Positions 35,159 through 45,263 of a stretch of DNA of 64,000 nucleotides are shown here, piece after piece (within the stretch, counting starts at the first letter, position 1; the number at the start of each line of letters is the position of its first letter). The position numbers and the translations under genes are program-made. Location: the NCBI GenBank assembly GCA_002413785.1, contig DHXR01000044.1, forward strand, positions 27,299 through 91,298. Direction: 5' to 3'. Source of the stretch: Mucilaginibacter sp. UBA5151 (GTDB lineage Bacteria; Bacteroidota; Bacteroidia; Sphingobacteriales; Sphingobacteriaceae). The notes under the pieces were generated by a model. It made no database searches and was not told the origin of the DNA. It was given only the letters and a program-made list of their open reading frames with translations.

Positions 35159-37621
35159 ATGGAAGAAAATATACTTAACCAGGAACTGGTTGCCAACAGG
35201 ATGGCTGAAGAAGAAGAAGAAGAAGAAGAGTTTCACCACCTTAATAACCCGGCGGACGGATTAAAACCGATTATTAAAAAATACCTCGGGGTCCCCAATA
35301 ATGCGGTGCAGGAGGGACACAAATTCTACTTTTCTGATGGGGATGCCAAAGTTGAGGTTGTTGTTGTTACAGATGAAATAATCCGCGTCAGGTTAGCGCC
35401 CCACAGTGTTTTTTTAGATGAATTTTCCTACGCTGTGCCCAAATTGGAGCAAAAAGTTGTGTTTTTTGCTTTAACCGAAGACGAAGACGAATTCCGGGTT
35501 TCAACAGCTGTTGTAAACTGTCATATCCGTAAAAAGGATTTCTTTATATCATTTTCTGATAATCAGGACCATATCACCAGTTCGGATGCGGTACAAATGC
35601 ACTGGGAAGAAAATGTGAAATTTGGCGGCTATTATGTTTTTTGTACAAAGACATGCGCCCCTCACGAAAGCTTTTTCGGTCTTGGGGATAAGCCTACCGA
35701 TTTTAACCTGCGTGGCAAACGTTTAAAAAACTGGAATACCGATGCCTACTCATTTTCATGGAACCAGGACCCGCTTTATCGCAGCATCCCTTTTTATATA
35801 AGTTTAAATGAGGGGATAGCGCATGGTATTTTCTTTGATAATACTTTTAAGGCCCACTTTGATTTTGGCGCCGAAGATCCTACCAAAACAAGTTTTTGGG
35901 CCGACGGCGGCGAACTGCAATATTACTATATCCACGGCCCGCACATGATGGATGTGGTAAAAAGCTACCACCTTTTAACCGGCACCCACCCCATGCCGCC
36001 GCTTTGGGCGCTGGGCTATCACCAGTGCCGCTGGAGCTATTACCCCGAGTCAAAAGTAAAAAAGATAACTAACGGCTTTCGTGAAAATAAAATCCCATGC
36101 GATGGGATTTACCTCGATATTGATTACATGGATGGCTATCGCTGCTTCACCTGGAACCGGAAATATTTCCCTGATCCTAAAAAGATGATAAAAGAGCTGG
36201 CTGACGATGGCTTTAAAACGGTGGTGATCATTGATCCCGGAATAAGGGTGGACGATAACTATTCAGTTTTTAAAGAAGGTAAAAAGAACCGGTATTTCTG
36301 CCGTCGCAGTGACGACTACTTTATGGAGGGCCACGTTTGGCCGGGCCGCTGCCAGTTTCCTGATTTTACCAATCCCGAAGTGCGCGAATGGTGGGCAGGT
36401 TTGTTTGATGAACTGGTACAAATGGGCGTGGCGGGCGTTTGGAACGATATGAATGAACCTGCCGTATTTGGCGCAGGTACTTTCCCTGATGATGTGCGCC
36501 ACCAGTATGACGGGCACCGCGGATCGCACCGTAAGGCACACAACATTTATGGGATGCAAATGGTACGCGCCACCTACGAAGGTTTGCGTAAAACAATGAA
36601 AAATAAACGCCCTTTTACCATTACAAGGGCGGGCTACTCTGGTGTTCAGCGTTTTTCATCCGTTTGGACGGGGGATAACGTGGCGTCATGGGAGCATCTG
36701 AAATTGGGCAACATACAATGCCAGCGTTTATCGGTATCGGGTATTTCTTTTTGCGGAACGGATATTGGCGGTTTTAGCGGTGAGCCTGATGGCGAATTGT
36801 TTACCCGCTGGATACAGATGGGCACGTTTTCGCCGTTGATGCGGGCGCATTCTGCCGGTGATACTAAAGAGAGGGAACCCTGGAGCTTTGGCGAACCTTT
36901 TACTTCTATCAACCGCAAATTTATAGAGCTTCGCTACCGTTTGTTGCCTTATTTATACTCTATATTTTGGGAACACCACAGGTATGGCTTCCCTATATTG
37001 AGGCCGGTGGTGATGCATGAGCAGGATGAACTGAGCAATCACTTCCGCCAGGACGAGTTTACTTATGGCGATAAAATATTGATTTGCCCGGTACTCGGGC
37101 CCGGGCAGGCTTCCAGAAATGTTTACCTGCCAAAAGGAATGTGGTATAATTTCTGGACCAACGAGGTAACAGAAGGGGGCAAAGAAATTACGGTGCCTAC
37201 GCCGCTTGATACTATGCCCATATTTATAAAAGCAGGATCAGTAATACCCGAATACCCTGTAATGCAATATGTGGGCGAAAAAGAAATAGAAGAAGTGAAG
37301 CTGAATGTTTACTTTAGTGATTACGAAGTAAATTCATTCCTTTTTGAAGACTATGGCGAAACGTTTGCCTACGAACAGGATATTTACCTCGAAAAGAAAT
37401 TTGTGGTGCATGGTAAAAATAACAGGTTAACCATTCAGCAAAGTATGGAAGGCTTATATACACCGCGTTATGAAAACTATGAGTTTAATATTATCGGCCT
37501 GCCTTTTAAACCGGCGCGTATCATAGTTGATAATAAGGAGGTAAAAGATTTTATTATTGATAAAGATAAATCACTGATACTAAAATTGAGAAAGAATTTT
37601 ACGCAATTGGTGATAAGTTAG
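35159..37621 (+). CDS. GH31 alpha-glucosidase
   Basis: An 820-residue cytoplasmic GH31 enzyme. The catalytic nucleophile is the Asp in VAGVWNDMNEPAVFG; the acid/base Asp lies in WTGDNVASWEHLK. GLGDKPTDFNLRGKRLKNWNTD and CDGIYLDIDYMDGYRCFTW are also family blocks. It should release glucose from alpha-1,4 or alpha-1,6-linked oligosaccharides. Odd: the N-terminus has a run of eight Glu (residues about 17-24, AEEEEEEEEF) encoded by GAAGAAGAA repeats, likely a slippage-prone tract. It follows the transporter gene, with a 120-base gap. Confidence 0.94.
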   Translation: MEENILNQELVANRMAEEEEEEEEFHHLNNPADGLKPIIKKYLGVPNNAVQEGHKFYFSDGDAKVEVVVVTDEIIRVRLAPHSVFLDEFSYAVPKLEQKVVFFALTEDEDEFRVSTAVVNCHIRKKDFFISFSDNQDHITSSDAVQMHWEENVKFGGYYVFCTKTCAPHESFFGLGDKPTDFNLRGKRLKNWNTDAYSFSWNQDPLYRSIPFYISLNEGIAHGIFFDNTFKAHFDFGAEDPTKTSFWADGGELQYYYIHGPHMMDVVKSYHLLTGTHPMPPLWALGYHQCRWSYYPESKVKKITNGFRENKIPCDGIYLDIDYMDGYRCFTWNRKYFPDPKKMIKELADDGFKTVVIIDPGIRVDDNYSVFKEGKKNRYFCRRSDDYFMEGHVWPGRCQFPDFTNPEVREWWAGLFDELVQMGVAGVWNDMNEPAVFGAGTFPDDVRHQYDGHRGSHRKAHNIYGMQMVRATYEGLRKTMKNKRPFTITRAGYSGVQRFSSVWTGDNVASWEHLKLGNIQCQRLSVSGISFCGTDIGGFSGEPDGELFTRWIQMGTFSPLMRAHSAGDTKEREPWSFGEPFTSINRKFIELRYRLLPYLYSIFWEHHRYGFPILRPVVMHEQDELSNHFRQDEFTYGDKILICPVLGPGQASRNVYLPKGMWYNFWTNEVTEGGKEITVPTPLDTMPIFIKAGSVIPEYPVMQYVGEKEIEEVKLNVYFSDYEVNSFLFEDYGETFAYEQDIYLEKKFVVHGKNNRLTIQQSMEGLYTPRYENYEFNIIGLPFKPARIIVDNKEVKDFIIDKDKSLILKLRKNFTQLVIS

Positions 37622-37630
37622 AACGATTAA

Positions 37631-37706
37631 GAACCAAGAACCAAGAATCAAGAGCCGGGGATGAGCCTGAATTTTGTCTTGGCTCTTGACTCTTGTATCT
37701 TGACTC
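37631..37706. repeat. Imperfect inverted repeat (26-base arms)
   Basis: Arms 37631-37656 and 37681-37706 pair with about five mismatches (core CAAGAGCC/GGCTCTTG). It lies between the GH31 and glgB genes and looks like a dispersed repeat or terminator hairpin. Confidence 0.55.
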
Positions 37707-37771
37707 TATTTATTAATATTATTTGAAATAGAAAAATTTAACAGTTAATAAGGCCTTGCAGGCACAAATAT

Positions 37772-39886
37772 ATGGCAAAAAGCAAAATTGATACCGGCAA
37801 AGAAACACCTGGCAAACCTACAGGTGAAAAAAAGGTTAAATCTGCCGTTAAGAAACCGGCTGCTGAAAAAACGGTAAAAAAAGTCGCAGGTTCGATAAAA
37901 GAAAAAAAAACGTCCTCAGATAACGGGGTAGCTGCCGGCAACCCGTTGAAGAATGTTGAGGGTTACAGTCGTTTTACTGATTTTGACATTTCTTTATTCA
38001 AATCAGGAAAGCATTATAAGCTATATGAAAAGTTAGGCTCCCACGTTATTGAATTTAATGGCGTTGTAGGTACATATTTTGCCGTTTGGGCCCCAAATGC
38101 GCATTATGTATCAGTTATTGCAAATTTTAACGGCTGGAACCGCAGTTCGCACCCTTTATATGTCCGTTGGGATGGTTCGGGTATCTGGGAAGGTTTTATC
38201 CCCAATATTGGCAACGGCGAAACCTATAAATATTTTATAAATGCCACAACAGGCGAGGATCTTGAAAAAGCCGATCCATTCGCCCTGCGCTGGGAAGTTG
38301 CCCCGCATACTGCATCAATAGTAGCCGATACTTTTTACGAGTGGAAAGACGGCGACTGGATGGCAAGCCGTTACGGACACAATGCATTAAGTCGCCCATA
38401 TTCTGTTTACGAGATGCATATCGGCTCATGGGCCCGAAGTGTGGAGAGCCCCGATGAATTTTTAACCTACACGCAGCTTGCTGATAAACTTGTTCCTTAT
38501 ATAAAGGAAATGGGTTTTACCCATGTTGAGTTTATGCCGGTAATGGAACACCCCTATTATCCGAGCTGGGGATACCAGATCACCGGGTTTTATGCAGCAT
38601 CAAGCAGGTACGGTACGCCGCAGCAGTTGATGTCGCTGATAGAACAGCTGCATGAGGCCGGCATAGGCGTTATATTGGATTGGGTGCCTTCGCATTTCCC
38701 CGGTGACGCCCATGGTTTATATAAATTTGATGGTTCGCATCTTTTTGAGCATGCTGATCCCCGAAAGGGCTTTCACCCCGACTGGAAATCGTACATATTT
38801 AACTACGGACGCAACGAGGTACGTGCGTTTTTAATAAGCAACGCCCTGTTTTGGCTCGACAGATACCATGTTGACGGTTTGCGTGTGGATGCGGTAGCCT
38901 CAATGCTATATCTTGATTACTCCCGTAACCATGGCGAATGGGAAACCAACGTTTATGGCGGTAATGAAAACCTGGAGGCTATTTCGTTTTTAAAAGAATT
39001 TAATGAAGCTGTTTACAGCCATTTCCCTGATACACAAACTATCGCCGAAGAATCTACATCATTTACAGGAGTAAGCCGCCCGGTTTATGCGGGCGGACTG
39101 GGTTTCGGTATGAAATGGATGATGGGTTGGATGCATGATTCCATAAAGTATTTTTCAACCGATCCTTTATATCGTAAATACCATCATAACCAGATCACCT
39201 TTAGTTTGATCTATGCTTTCACCGAAAATTTTATGCTCCCTTTTTCGCATGATGAGGTTGTTTATGGAAAAGGTTCAATGCTGCGTAAAATGCCGGGTGA
39301 TGAATGGCAGCAGTTTGCCAATTTACGGTTGCTGTACAGTTATATGTTTACCCATCCCGGCACAAAACTGCTTTTTATGGGTGCTGAATTTGGTCAGGGA
39401 AACGAGTGGAATTTTCAAAACTCGTTAGACTGGCATGTGCTCGAATATCCAAATCACCAGGGCATAAAAGAAGTGGTAAAAACTTTGAACCAGCTTTATA
39501 AAGACGAACCCGCATTGTATGAAAAGGCCTTCGAAGCCGAAGGTTTTGAATGGGTTGACGGAGGAAATTCAAACGATTCGATTCTTATTTATAACCGCAA
39601 AGGGCATGATGAAGCAAACGAACTTGTGGTTATTTTAAACATGACGCCTATACCTCATCATAATTTCAGGGTAGGGGTTCATAAAAAAGGTAACTGGGTT
39701 GAAATATTTAACTCGGATGCAGTCAAATTTTGGGGGAGCGGGCTTGAAAACACCGCACCTGTCAGTACGGAAACCGTGAACTGGCATGGACGGGAGAATT
39801 CTATTAAAATAACAATTCCCCCTTTGGGAACAACTATATTTAAGAGGGTTAAAGTTGTACCGCCAAAATATGAATTGAAAAAATGA
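37772..39886 (+). CDS. glgB: 1,4-alpha-glucan branching enzyme (GH13) with lysine-rich N-terminal tail
   Basis: GlgB makes alpha-1,6 branches in glycogen. Residues about 60-700 have the CBM48 N-domain (TYFAVWAPNAHYVSVIANFNGW), GVILDWVPSHFPGD, nucleophile Asp in VDGLRVDAVASMLYLDYSR, acid/base Glu in TIAEESTSFTGVSRP, and FSHDEVVYGKGSM. The first 58 residues are an unusual basic tail with about 15 Lys (e.g. KKVKSAVKKPAAEKTVKKV), like a histone H1 or AlgP-type tail. The N1 domain of enterobacterial GlgB is absent. It is the last enzyme of the alpha-glucan cluster; no glgA or glgC is in the window. Confidence 0.93.
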   Translation: MAKSKIDTGKETPGKPTGEKKVKSAVKKPAAEKTVKKVAGSIKEKKTSSDNGVAAGNPLKNVEGYSRFTDFDISLFKSGKHYKLYEKLGSHVIEFNGVVGTYFAVWAPNAHYVSVIANFNGWNRSSHPLYVRWDGSGIWEGFIPNIGNGETYKYFINATTGEDLEKADPFALRWEVAPHTASIVADTFYEWKDGDWMASRYGHNALSRPYSVYEMHIGSWARSVESPDEFLTYTQLADKLVPYIKEMGFTHVEFMPVMEHPYYPSWGYQITGFYAASSRYGTPQQLMSLIEQLHEAGIGVILDWVPSHFPGDAHGLYKFDGSHLFEHADPRKGFHPDWKSYIFNYGRNEVRAFLISNALFWLDRYHVDGLRVDAVASMLYLDYSRNHGEWETNVYGGNENLEAISFLKEFNEAVYSHFPDTQTIAEESTSFTGVSRPVYAGGLGFGMKWMMGWMHDSIKYFSTDPLYRKYHHNQITFSLIYAFTENFMLPFSHDEVVYGKGSMLRKMPGDEWQQFANLRLLYSYMFTHPGTKLLFMGAEFGQGNEWNFQNSLDWHVLEYPNHQGIKEVVKTLNQLYKDEPALYEKAFEAEGFEWVDGGNSNDSILIYNRKGHDEANELVVILNMTPIPHHNFRVGVHKKGNWVEIFNSDAVKFWGSGLENTAPVSTETVNWHGRENSIKITIPPLGTTIFKRVKVVPPKYELKK

Positions 39887-39986
39887 GGGATTTAACGGTT
39901 TATTCAGGATTATAATTTCATTATAACTTTTTTATCGTGACAACGTAAAAGAACCGTTGGCTTTATAAAACAGCCGGCGTTGAGTT

Positions 39987-40196
39987 ATGAATCCAAAATA
40001 TCGTTCTATTTATTTACTTATGGGCTTTACCGGATTGGCATATTTGTTATTTCATTTAATTGTGACCTTTGCTGCATACGGTGCTGACAGACTTAATCCA
40101 GGCTTAGTTTTATTAATTTCAGTCCCTGATCTTGTAGTTTTCTTCCTGGCATACAAAACTTACCCTGCTGAAGGTGGAGTAAGAAGGCAAGGCTAA
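39987..40196 (+). CDS. Small two-helix membrane protein (paralogue of 40315-40506)
   Basis: A 69-residue protein: NPKYRSIYLLMGFTGLAYLLFHLIV..., second helix LVLLISVPDLVVFFLAYKTYPAEG. It shares the start 'MNPK....YL' and the end 'FLAYKTY' with the next small gene, so the two are paralogues by duplication. No family is recognised. Confidence 0.65.
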   Translation: MNPKYRSIYLLMGFTGLAYLLFHLIVTFAAYGADRLNPGLVLLISVPDLVVFFLAYKTYPAEGGVRRQG

Positions 40197-40314
40197 TTTG
40201 CTTTTGTGATTGAAGTAAAGTTTGTAGGCGAATACCTATCTTTGGGATAATCATTTACTACCATTAATAAAGGCTTGCCGGATCGTAATATTTGGTTAAA
40301 AAAAATCCGTATAT

Positions 40315-40506
40315 ATGAACCCAAAATTTTTGATCTTATATCTCATCGCGGGAACGCTTGCCTTGATTCTGATCATCTTTCAAATCGTTATTGAATACCC
40401 GGTGCTTAACTTCACCGGAATTGTATTGAATTTGATTATGTGCCTGTTTTTTTACTACCTTGCTTACAAAACATATCACGAGAAAAAGGATAAAGAGCTG
40501 ATGTAA
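40315..40506 (+). CDS. Small two-helix membrane protein (paralogue of 39987-40196)
   Basis: A 63-residue protein: NPKFLILYLIAGTLALILII..., second helix GIVLNLIMCLFFYYLAYKTYHEKKDKELM. Same layout and ending as the preceding small gene. It lies just before a strong hairpin terminator (40557-40613). No function is assignable. Confidence 0.65.
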   Translation: MNPKFLILYLIAGTLALILIIFQIVIEYPVLNFTGIVLNLIMCLFFYYLAYKTYHEKKDKELM

Positions 40507-40556
40507 ATATTGGTAGAAAGAAGAAGAATACATAACAAAACAGCTTTTTGTAATAA

Positions 40557-40613
40557 AATCCTGTAAAATAATAAATCCCGGTTTTTGGCCGGGATTTATT
40601 ATTTTACAGGATT
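40557..40613. terminator. Bidirectional terminator, perfect 25-bp stem
   Basis: Arms 40557-40581 and 40589-40613 are perfect complements with the loop TTTTTGG. The GC-rich top is CCCGG/CCGGG with an AT-rich base. It lies between the small membrane gene (plus strand) and gapA (minus strand, ending 40622), so it likely stops transcription from both sides. Confidence 0.85.
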
Positions 40614-40621
40614 TTAATTAA

Positions 40622-42474
<1,853 letters not shown>

Positions 42475-42478
42475 TTAT

Positions 42479-43465
42479 TTAGATTGAAAGTATGTCAGCC
42501 ATCTCCATCAGGTCTTCTTCCAGTTTAAATTGGTGTTGAGTTAGCGCTTCTTCAAGGGGGGTTAATTTAATAAAGTTGGCCTGCAGGCCTACCATCATCT
42601 GCGAGTTACCTTTTATCAAGGCATTTACTGCTGCAAAACCTAAACGGCTCCCCAATATCCGGTCAAATGCTGACGGGCTGCCGCCCCGTTGCAGGTGACC
42701 TAATATAGTAACTTTTACATCGTAAAACTTTACTTCTTTCTGCACCTTTTTTGCAATATCGTAAGCCCCGCCATTTTTATCGCCTTCGGCAACAATTACT
42801 ATACTGGATGATTTTTTATTGTGCTGGCCGTTTTTCAAATTTTCAATGAGATCGTCGATGGCTGTTGCTTTTTCGGGCAATAAAATTGCTTCGGCCCCGC
42901 ATGAGATGCCTGCACGCAATGCAATAGCACCCGAATCACGGCCCATTACTTCAACAAAAAATAAACGGTCATGCGCATCGGCAGTATCGCGTATCTTGTC
43001 AATTGCCTCAATCACAGTATTGGTTGCAGTGTCAAAACCAAGCGTATAGGTTGATCCGTAAAGGTCATTATCAATAGTTCCGGGTACTCCCAAAACCGCT
43101 ATATCCGGATATTTTTGTGAAAAACGCAAGGCGCCTGTAAATGTACCATCGCCGCCAATTACTACAAGAGCGTCGATTTCGTGTTTTTTTAAATTCTGGT
43201 ATGCGGTTTCTATTCCTTCGTCTGTGCGAAAAGGTAAACAACGCGCAGTTTTTAAAATGGTGCCGCCTAAATTTAAGATATTGCTTACAGAGCGCGCCTC
43301 CATTTCAAACATATCGTCTTCAATGAGGCCCTGGTAACCCCGCCTGATCCCTGTTACCGCTAACCCGTTATATATGGCAGTACGCACTACAGCCCTGATG
43401 CAGGGGTTCATTCCCGGTGCATCACCGCCGGAGGTAAGTACTGCGAGTTTTGAAATTTTACGCAT
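42479..43465 (-). CDS. pfkA: ATP-dependent 6-phosphofructokinase
   Basis: A 328-residue enzyme that phosphorylates fructose-6-phosphate. Landmarks: LAVLTSGGDAPGMNPCIRAVVR, GGTILKTARC, VVIGGDGTFTGALRF, GVPGTIDNDLYGSTYTLGFDTA, VEVMGRDSGAIALRAG, and LGHLQRGGSPSAFDRILGSRLG. GGDGT with glycine after the Asp suggests ATP use rather than pyrophosphate. It is first in the pfkA operon. Two copies of TTACACTACTAA lie just upstream. Confidence 0.97.
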   Translation of the reverse strand: MRKISKLAVLTSGGDAPGMNPCIRAVVRTAIYNGLAVTGIRRGYQGLIEDDMFEMEARSVSNILNLGGTILKTARCLPFRTDEGIETAYQNLKKHEIDALVVIGGDGTFTGALRFSQKYPDIAVLGVPGTIDNDLYGSTYTLGFDTATNTVIEAIDKIRDTADAHDRLFFVEVMGRDSGAIALRAGISCGAEAILLPEKATAIDDLIENLKNGQHNKKSSSIVIVAEGDKNGGAYDIAKKVQKEVKFYDVKVTILGHLQRGGSPSAFDRILGSRLGFAAVNALIKGNSQMMVGLQANFIKLTPLEEALTQHQFKLEEDLMEMADILSI

Positions 43466-43467
43466 CT

Positions 43468-43520
43468 TTACACTACTAATTTGAAGGCACGAATATACTG
43501 TGTGAAAATTACACTACTAA
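43468..43520. promoter_or_regulatory. Direct-repeat operator candidate: TTACACTACTAA twice, 41 bp apart
   Basis: TTACACTACTAA lies at 43468-43479 and 43509-43520, with a TTT soon after each. The spacing of 41 bases is close to four DNA turns. The copies lie between the divergent pfkA operon and the NrtR-type regulator gene; the first is 3 bases from the pfkA ATG. Between them, on the minus strand, TATATTCG is one mismatch from the -7 consensus. This is a good candidate operator for the regulator. Confidence 0.5.
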
Positions 43521-43593
43521 ATTTAATTTATTTTTTTTACTTTAGCCGTTAACCATTTTAAATTATAATTATCAACCTAATATTTATCGACTT

Positions 43594-44289
43594 TTGGAAG
43601 AAGTAAAACTACCTACATTTGAGTCAGTTTTTTCGATTGACTGTGTAATATTTGGTTTTGAAGCAGGCGAGCTTAAAATACTACTCATTGAACGTAACGA
43701 GGAACCTTTTAAGGACTGGCTGGCACTGCCCGGTTACATGGTTGAGCAGGACGAAAGCATTGACGATGCTGCCGAACGTATTTTATACGAACTTACCGGC
43801 TTGCGCGATTTGCACATGCAGCAATTTTACACCTTTGGCGAAGTTAACAGGCACCCGCAGGGTCGGGTAATTACCGTTGCCTATTATGCGCTGATACGTA
43901 TTAACGGGCAAAAAGAATTGCGGCCTGTTACCCAGTTTGCGCGGAAAGCTATCTGGCACCCGGTTAATGAATTGCCAAAACTGGCCTTTGACCACTCGGA
44001 GATTTTTAAAACAGGCTTCAATAAAATACGAAGGCGTTTAAATTACCAGCCTATAGCATTTGAATTATTGCCTGAGAAATTTACACTCACCCAGTTGCAG
44101 TCGCTTTATGAGGCTGTGGAGAATAAAAAATTGGATAAAAGAAATTTCAGAAAGAAGATGCTGAGCTTCGGATTTTTAAAAGAGCTGGACGAAAAACAAA
44201 AAGGCGTATCATACCGTGCCGCCAAACTATATAAATTTGACCGCCGTAAGTACGCCAAGATTTTTCATAATGACATGAATTTGGGGTGA
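43594..44289 (+). CDS. NrtR-type Nudix-winged-helix transcriptional regulator
   Basis: A 231-residue protein of two parts. Residues 1-135 are a Nudix fold (FSIDCVIFGFEAGELKILLIERNEEPFKDWLALPGYM), but the Nudix box reads RILYELTGL where the active form is REUxEExGU, so catalysis is probably lost. Residues about 150-231 are a winged helix (FTLTQLQSLYEAVENKKLDKRNFRKKML). NrtR proteins of this type regulate NAD or sugar genes after binding a nucleotide sugar or ADP-ribose. The start codon is TTG; no earlier in-frame ATG exists after the TAG at 43543. It is divergent from pfkA, which is its likely target. Confidence 0.88.
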   Translation: MEEVKLPTFESVFSIDCVIFGFEAGELKILLIERNEEPFKDWLALPGYMVEQDESIDDAAERILYELTGLRDLHMQQFYTFGEVNRHPQGRVITVAYYALIRINGQKELRPVTQFARKAIWHPVNELPKLAFDHSEIFKTGFNKIRRRLNYQPIAFELLPEKFTLTQLQSLYEAVENKKLDKRNFRKKMLSFGFLKELDEKQKGVSYRAAKLYKFDRRKYAKIFHNDMNLG

Positions 44290-44378
44290 AAGGTGAAAAG
44301 TTTTTTTTTGAAGATTCAGATAATTCAAAAAGCCGCGATGAAACATATTCACCGCAGCTTTTCATTGCTTTGCCTTTC

Positions 44379-44401
44379 ACTACTCACTACTCACTACTCA
44401 C
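44379..44401. repeat. CACTACT short tandem repeat
   Basis: A run of about three CACTACT units sits between the NrtR-type gene and the kinase stop at 44403. It belongs to the same CTCAC-type family as 18690-18780. Confidence 0.6.
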
Positions 44402-44402
44402 C

Positions 44403-45263
44403 TTATATCTGGCTTGTTGAAAGTTCCATGTGGAATTTTACAAGGTTATCTATAGGTGAGCGGATGATGTTGCCGACAACCATTCCGTTTTCAACAACCA
44501 ATTCTTCTAAAACGTTTCTGAAATTGTAACCAACTGACCCTATACAGTTAAAGGTGTATTTTTGATAGTTGGGATAATGAGTAACCAGGTTACGGAAAAA
44601 ATCCTCGAACGAGGTGCGTACCAGGTTGCGTGAATATTCGATATTCACCGGGCTATCATAAACAAATTTGCTGAAACTTGCACAAAAACGATTGGCGCGC
44701 GGCTGGGTATAAACTATTTCATTTATATCATCGGGTGTAAGCTTGTAGGTTTCCCAGAAATTTTTGCGGACAGCCTCGGGCATATAACCTCTTAAATAAT
44801 CGGTTAAAAGCTTCTTGCCGATATAGCAGCCACTGCCTTCGTCGCCTAATATATAAGCGCCCGAATCGATGTTTTGTATAACTTCTTTGCCATCATATAT
44901 ACAGGTATTGGTGCCTGTGCCTAAAATGGCGGCAAAGCCTTCGTTATTCCCAAGCAGGGCCCTGGCTGCGGCAAGCAGGTCGTGGCCGATAAAAACCTTT
45001 GATTTTGGGAAGACCACTTTCATAGCCTCTTCAACAATTTTACGCATTTCGGCTGTGGAACAACCTGCGCCATAGTAGTTAACTTCGGTAATTTTGTCCT
45101 TTTCAAGGTCAGTCGGTAAAGTTTTCCCTAACGACTCGATAATATAGTCTGTACCCGAAAAATACGGGTTATAACCTTCGGTGTTAAAGTACACTTTTTT
45201 ACCCTCTTCGGTAACCAGGCACCAGTTGGTTTTGGTTGAGCCACCGTCAGCAATTATGATCAT
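44403..45263 (-). CDS. BadF/BadG-type N-acetylglucosamine kinase-like protein
   Basis: A 286-residue kinase with all expected motifs: IIIADGGSTKTNWCLV (phosphate 1), IGHDLLAAARALL (the Asp after GH is the likely catalytic base), AILGTGTNTCIYDG (phosphate 2), and YILGDEGSGCYIGKKL (substrate/adenosine region). Members of the family phosphorylate GlcNAc or related sugars. It is a normal, intact copy in contrast to the paralogue in the pfkA operon. It is a single gene with an AT-rich upstream gap. Confidence 0.9.
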   Translation of the reverse strand: MIIIADGGSTKTNWCLVTEEGKKVYFNTEGYNPYFSGTDYIIESLGKTLPTDLEKDKITEVNYYGAGCSTAEMRKIVEEAMKVVFPKSKVFIGHDLLAAARALLGNNEGFAAILGTGTNTCIYDGKEVIQNIDSGAYILGDEGSGCYIGKKLLTDYLRGYMPEAVRKNFWETYKLTPDDINEIVYTQPRANRFCASFSKFVYDSPVNIEYSRNLVRTSFEDFFRNLVTHYPNYQKYTFNCIGSVGYNFRNVLEELVVENGMVVGNIIRSPIDNLVKFHMELSTSQI

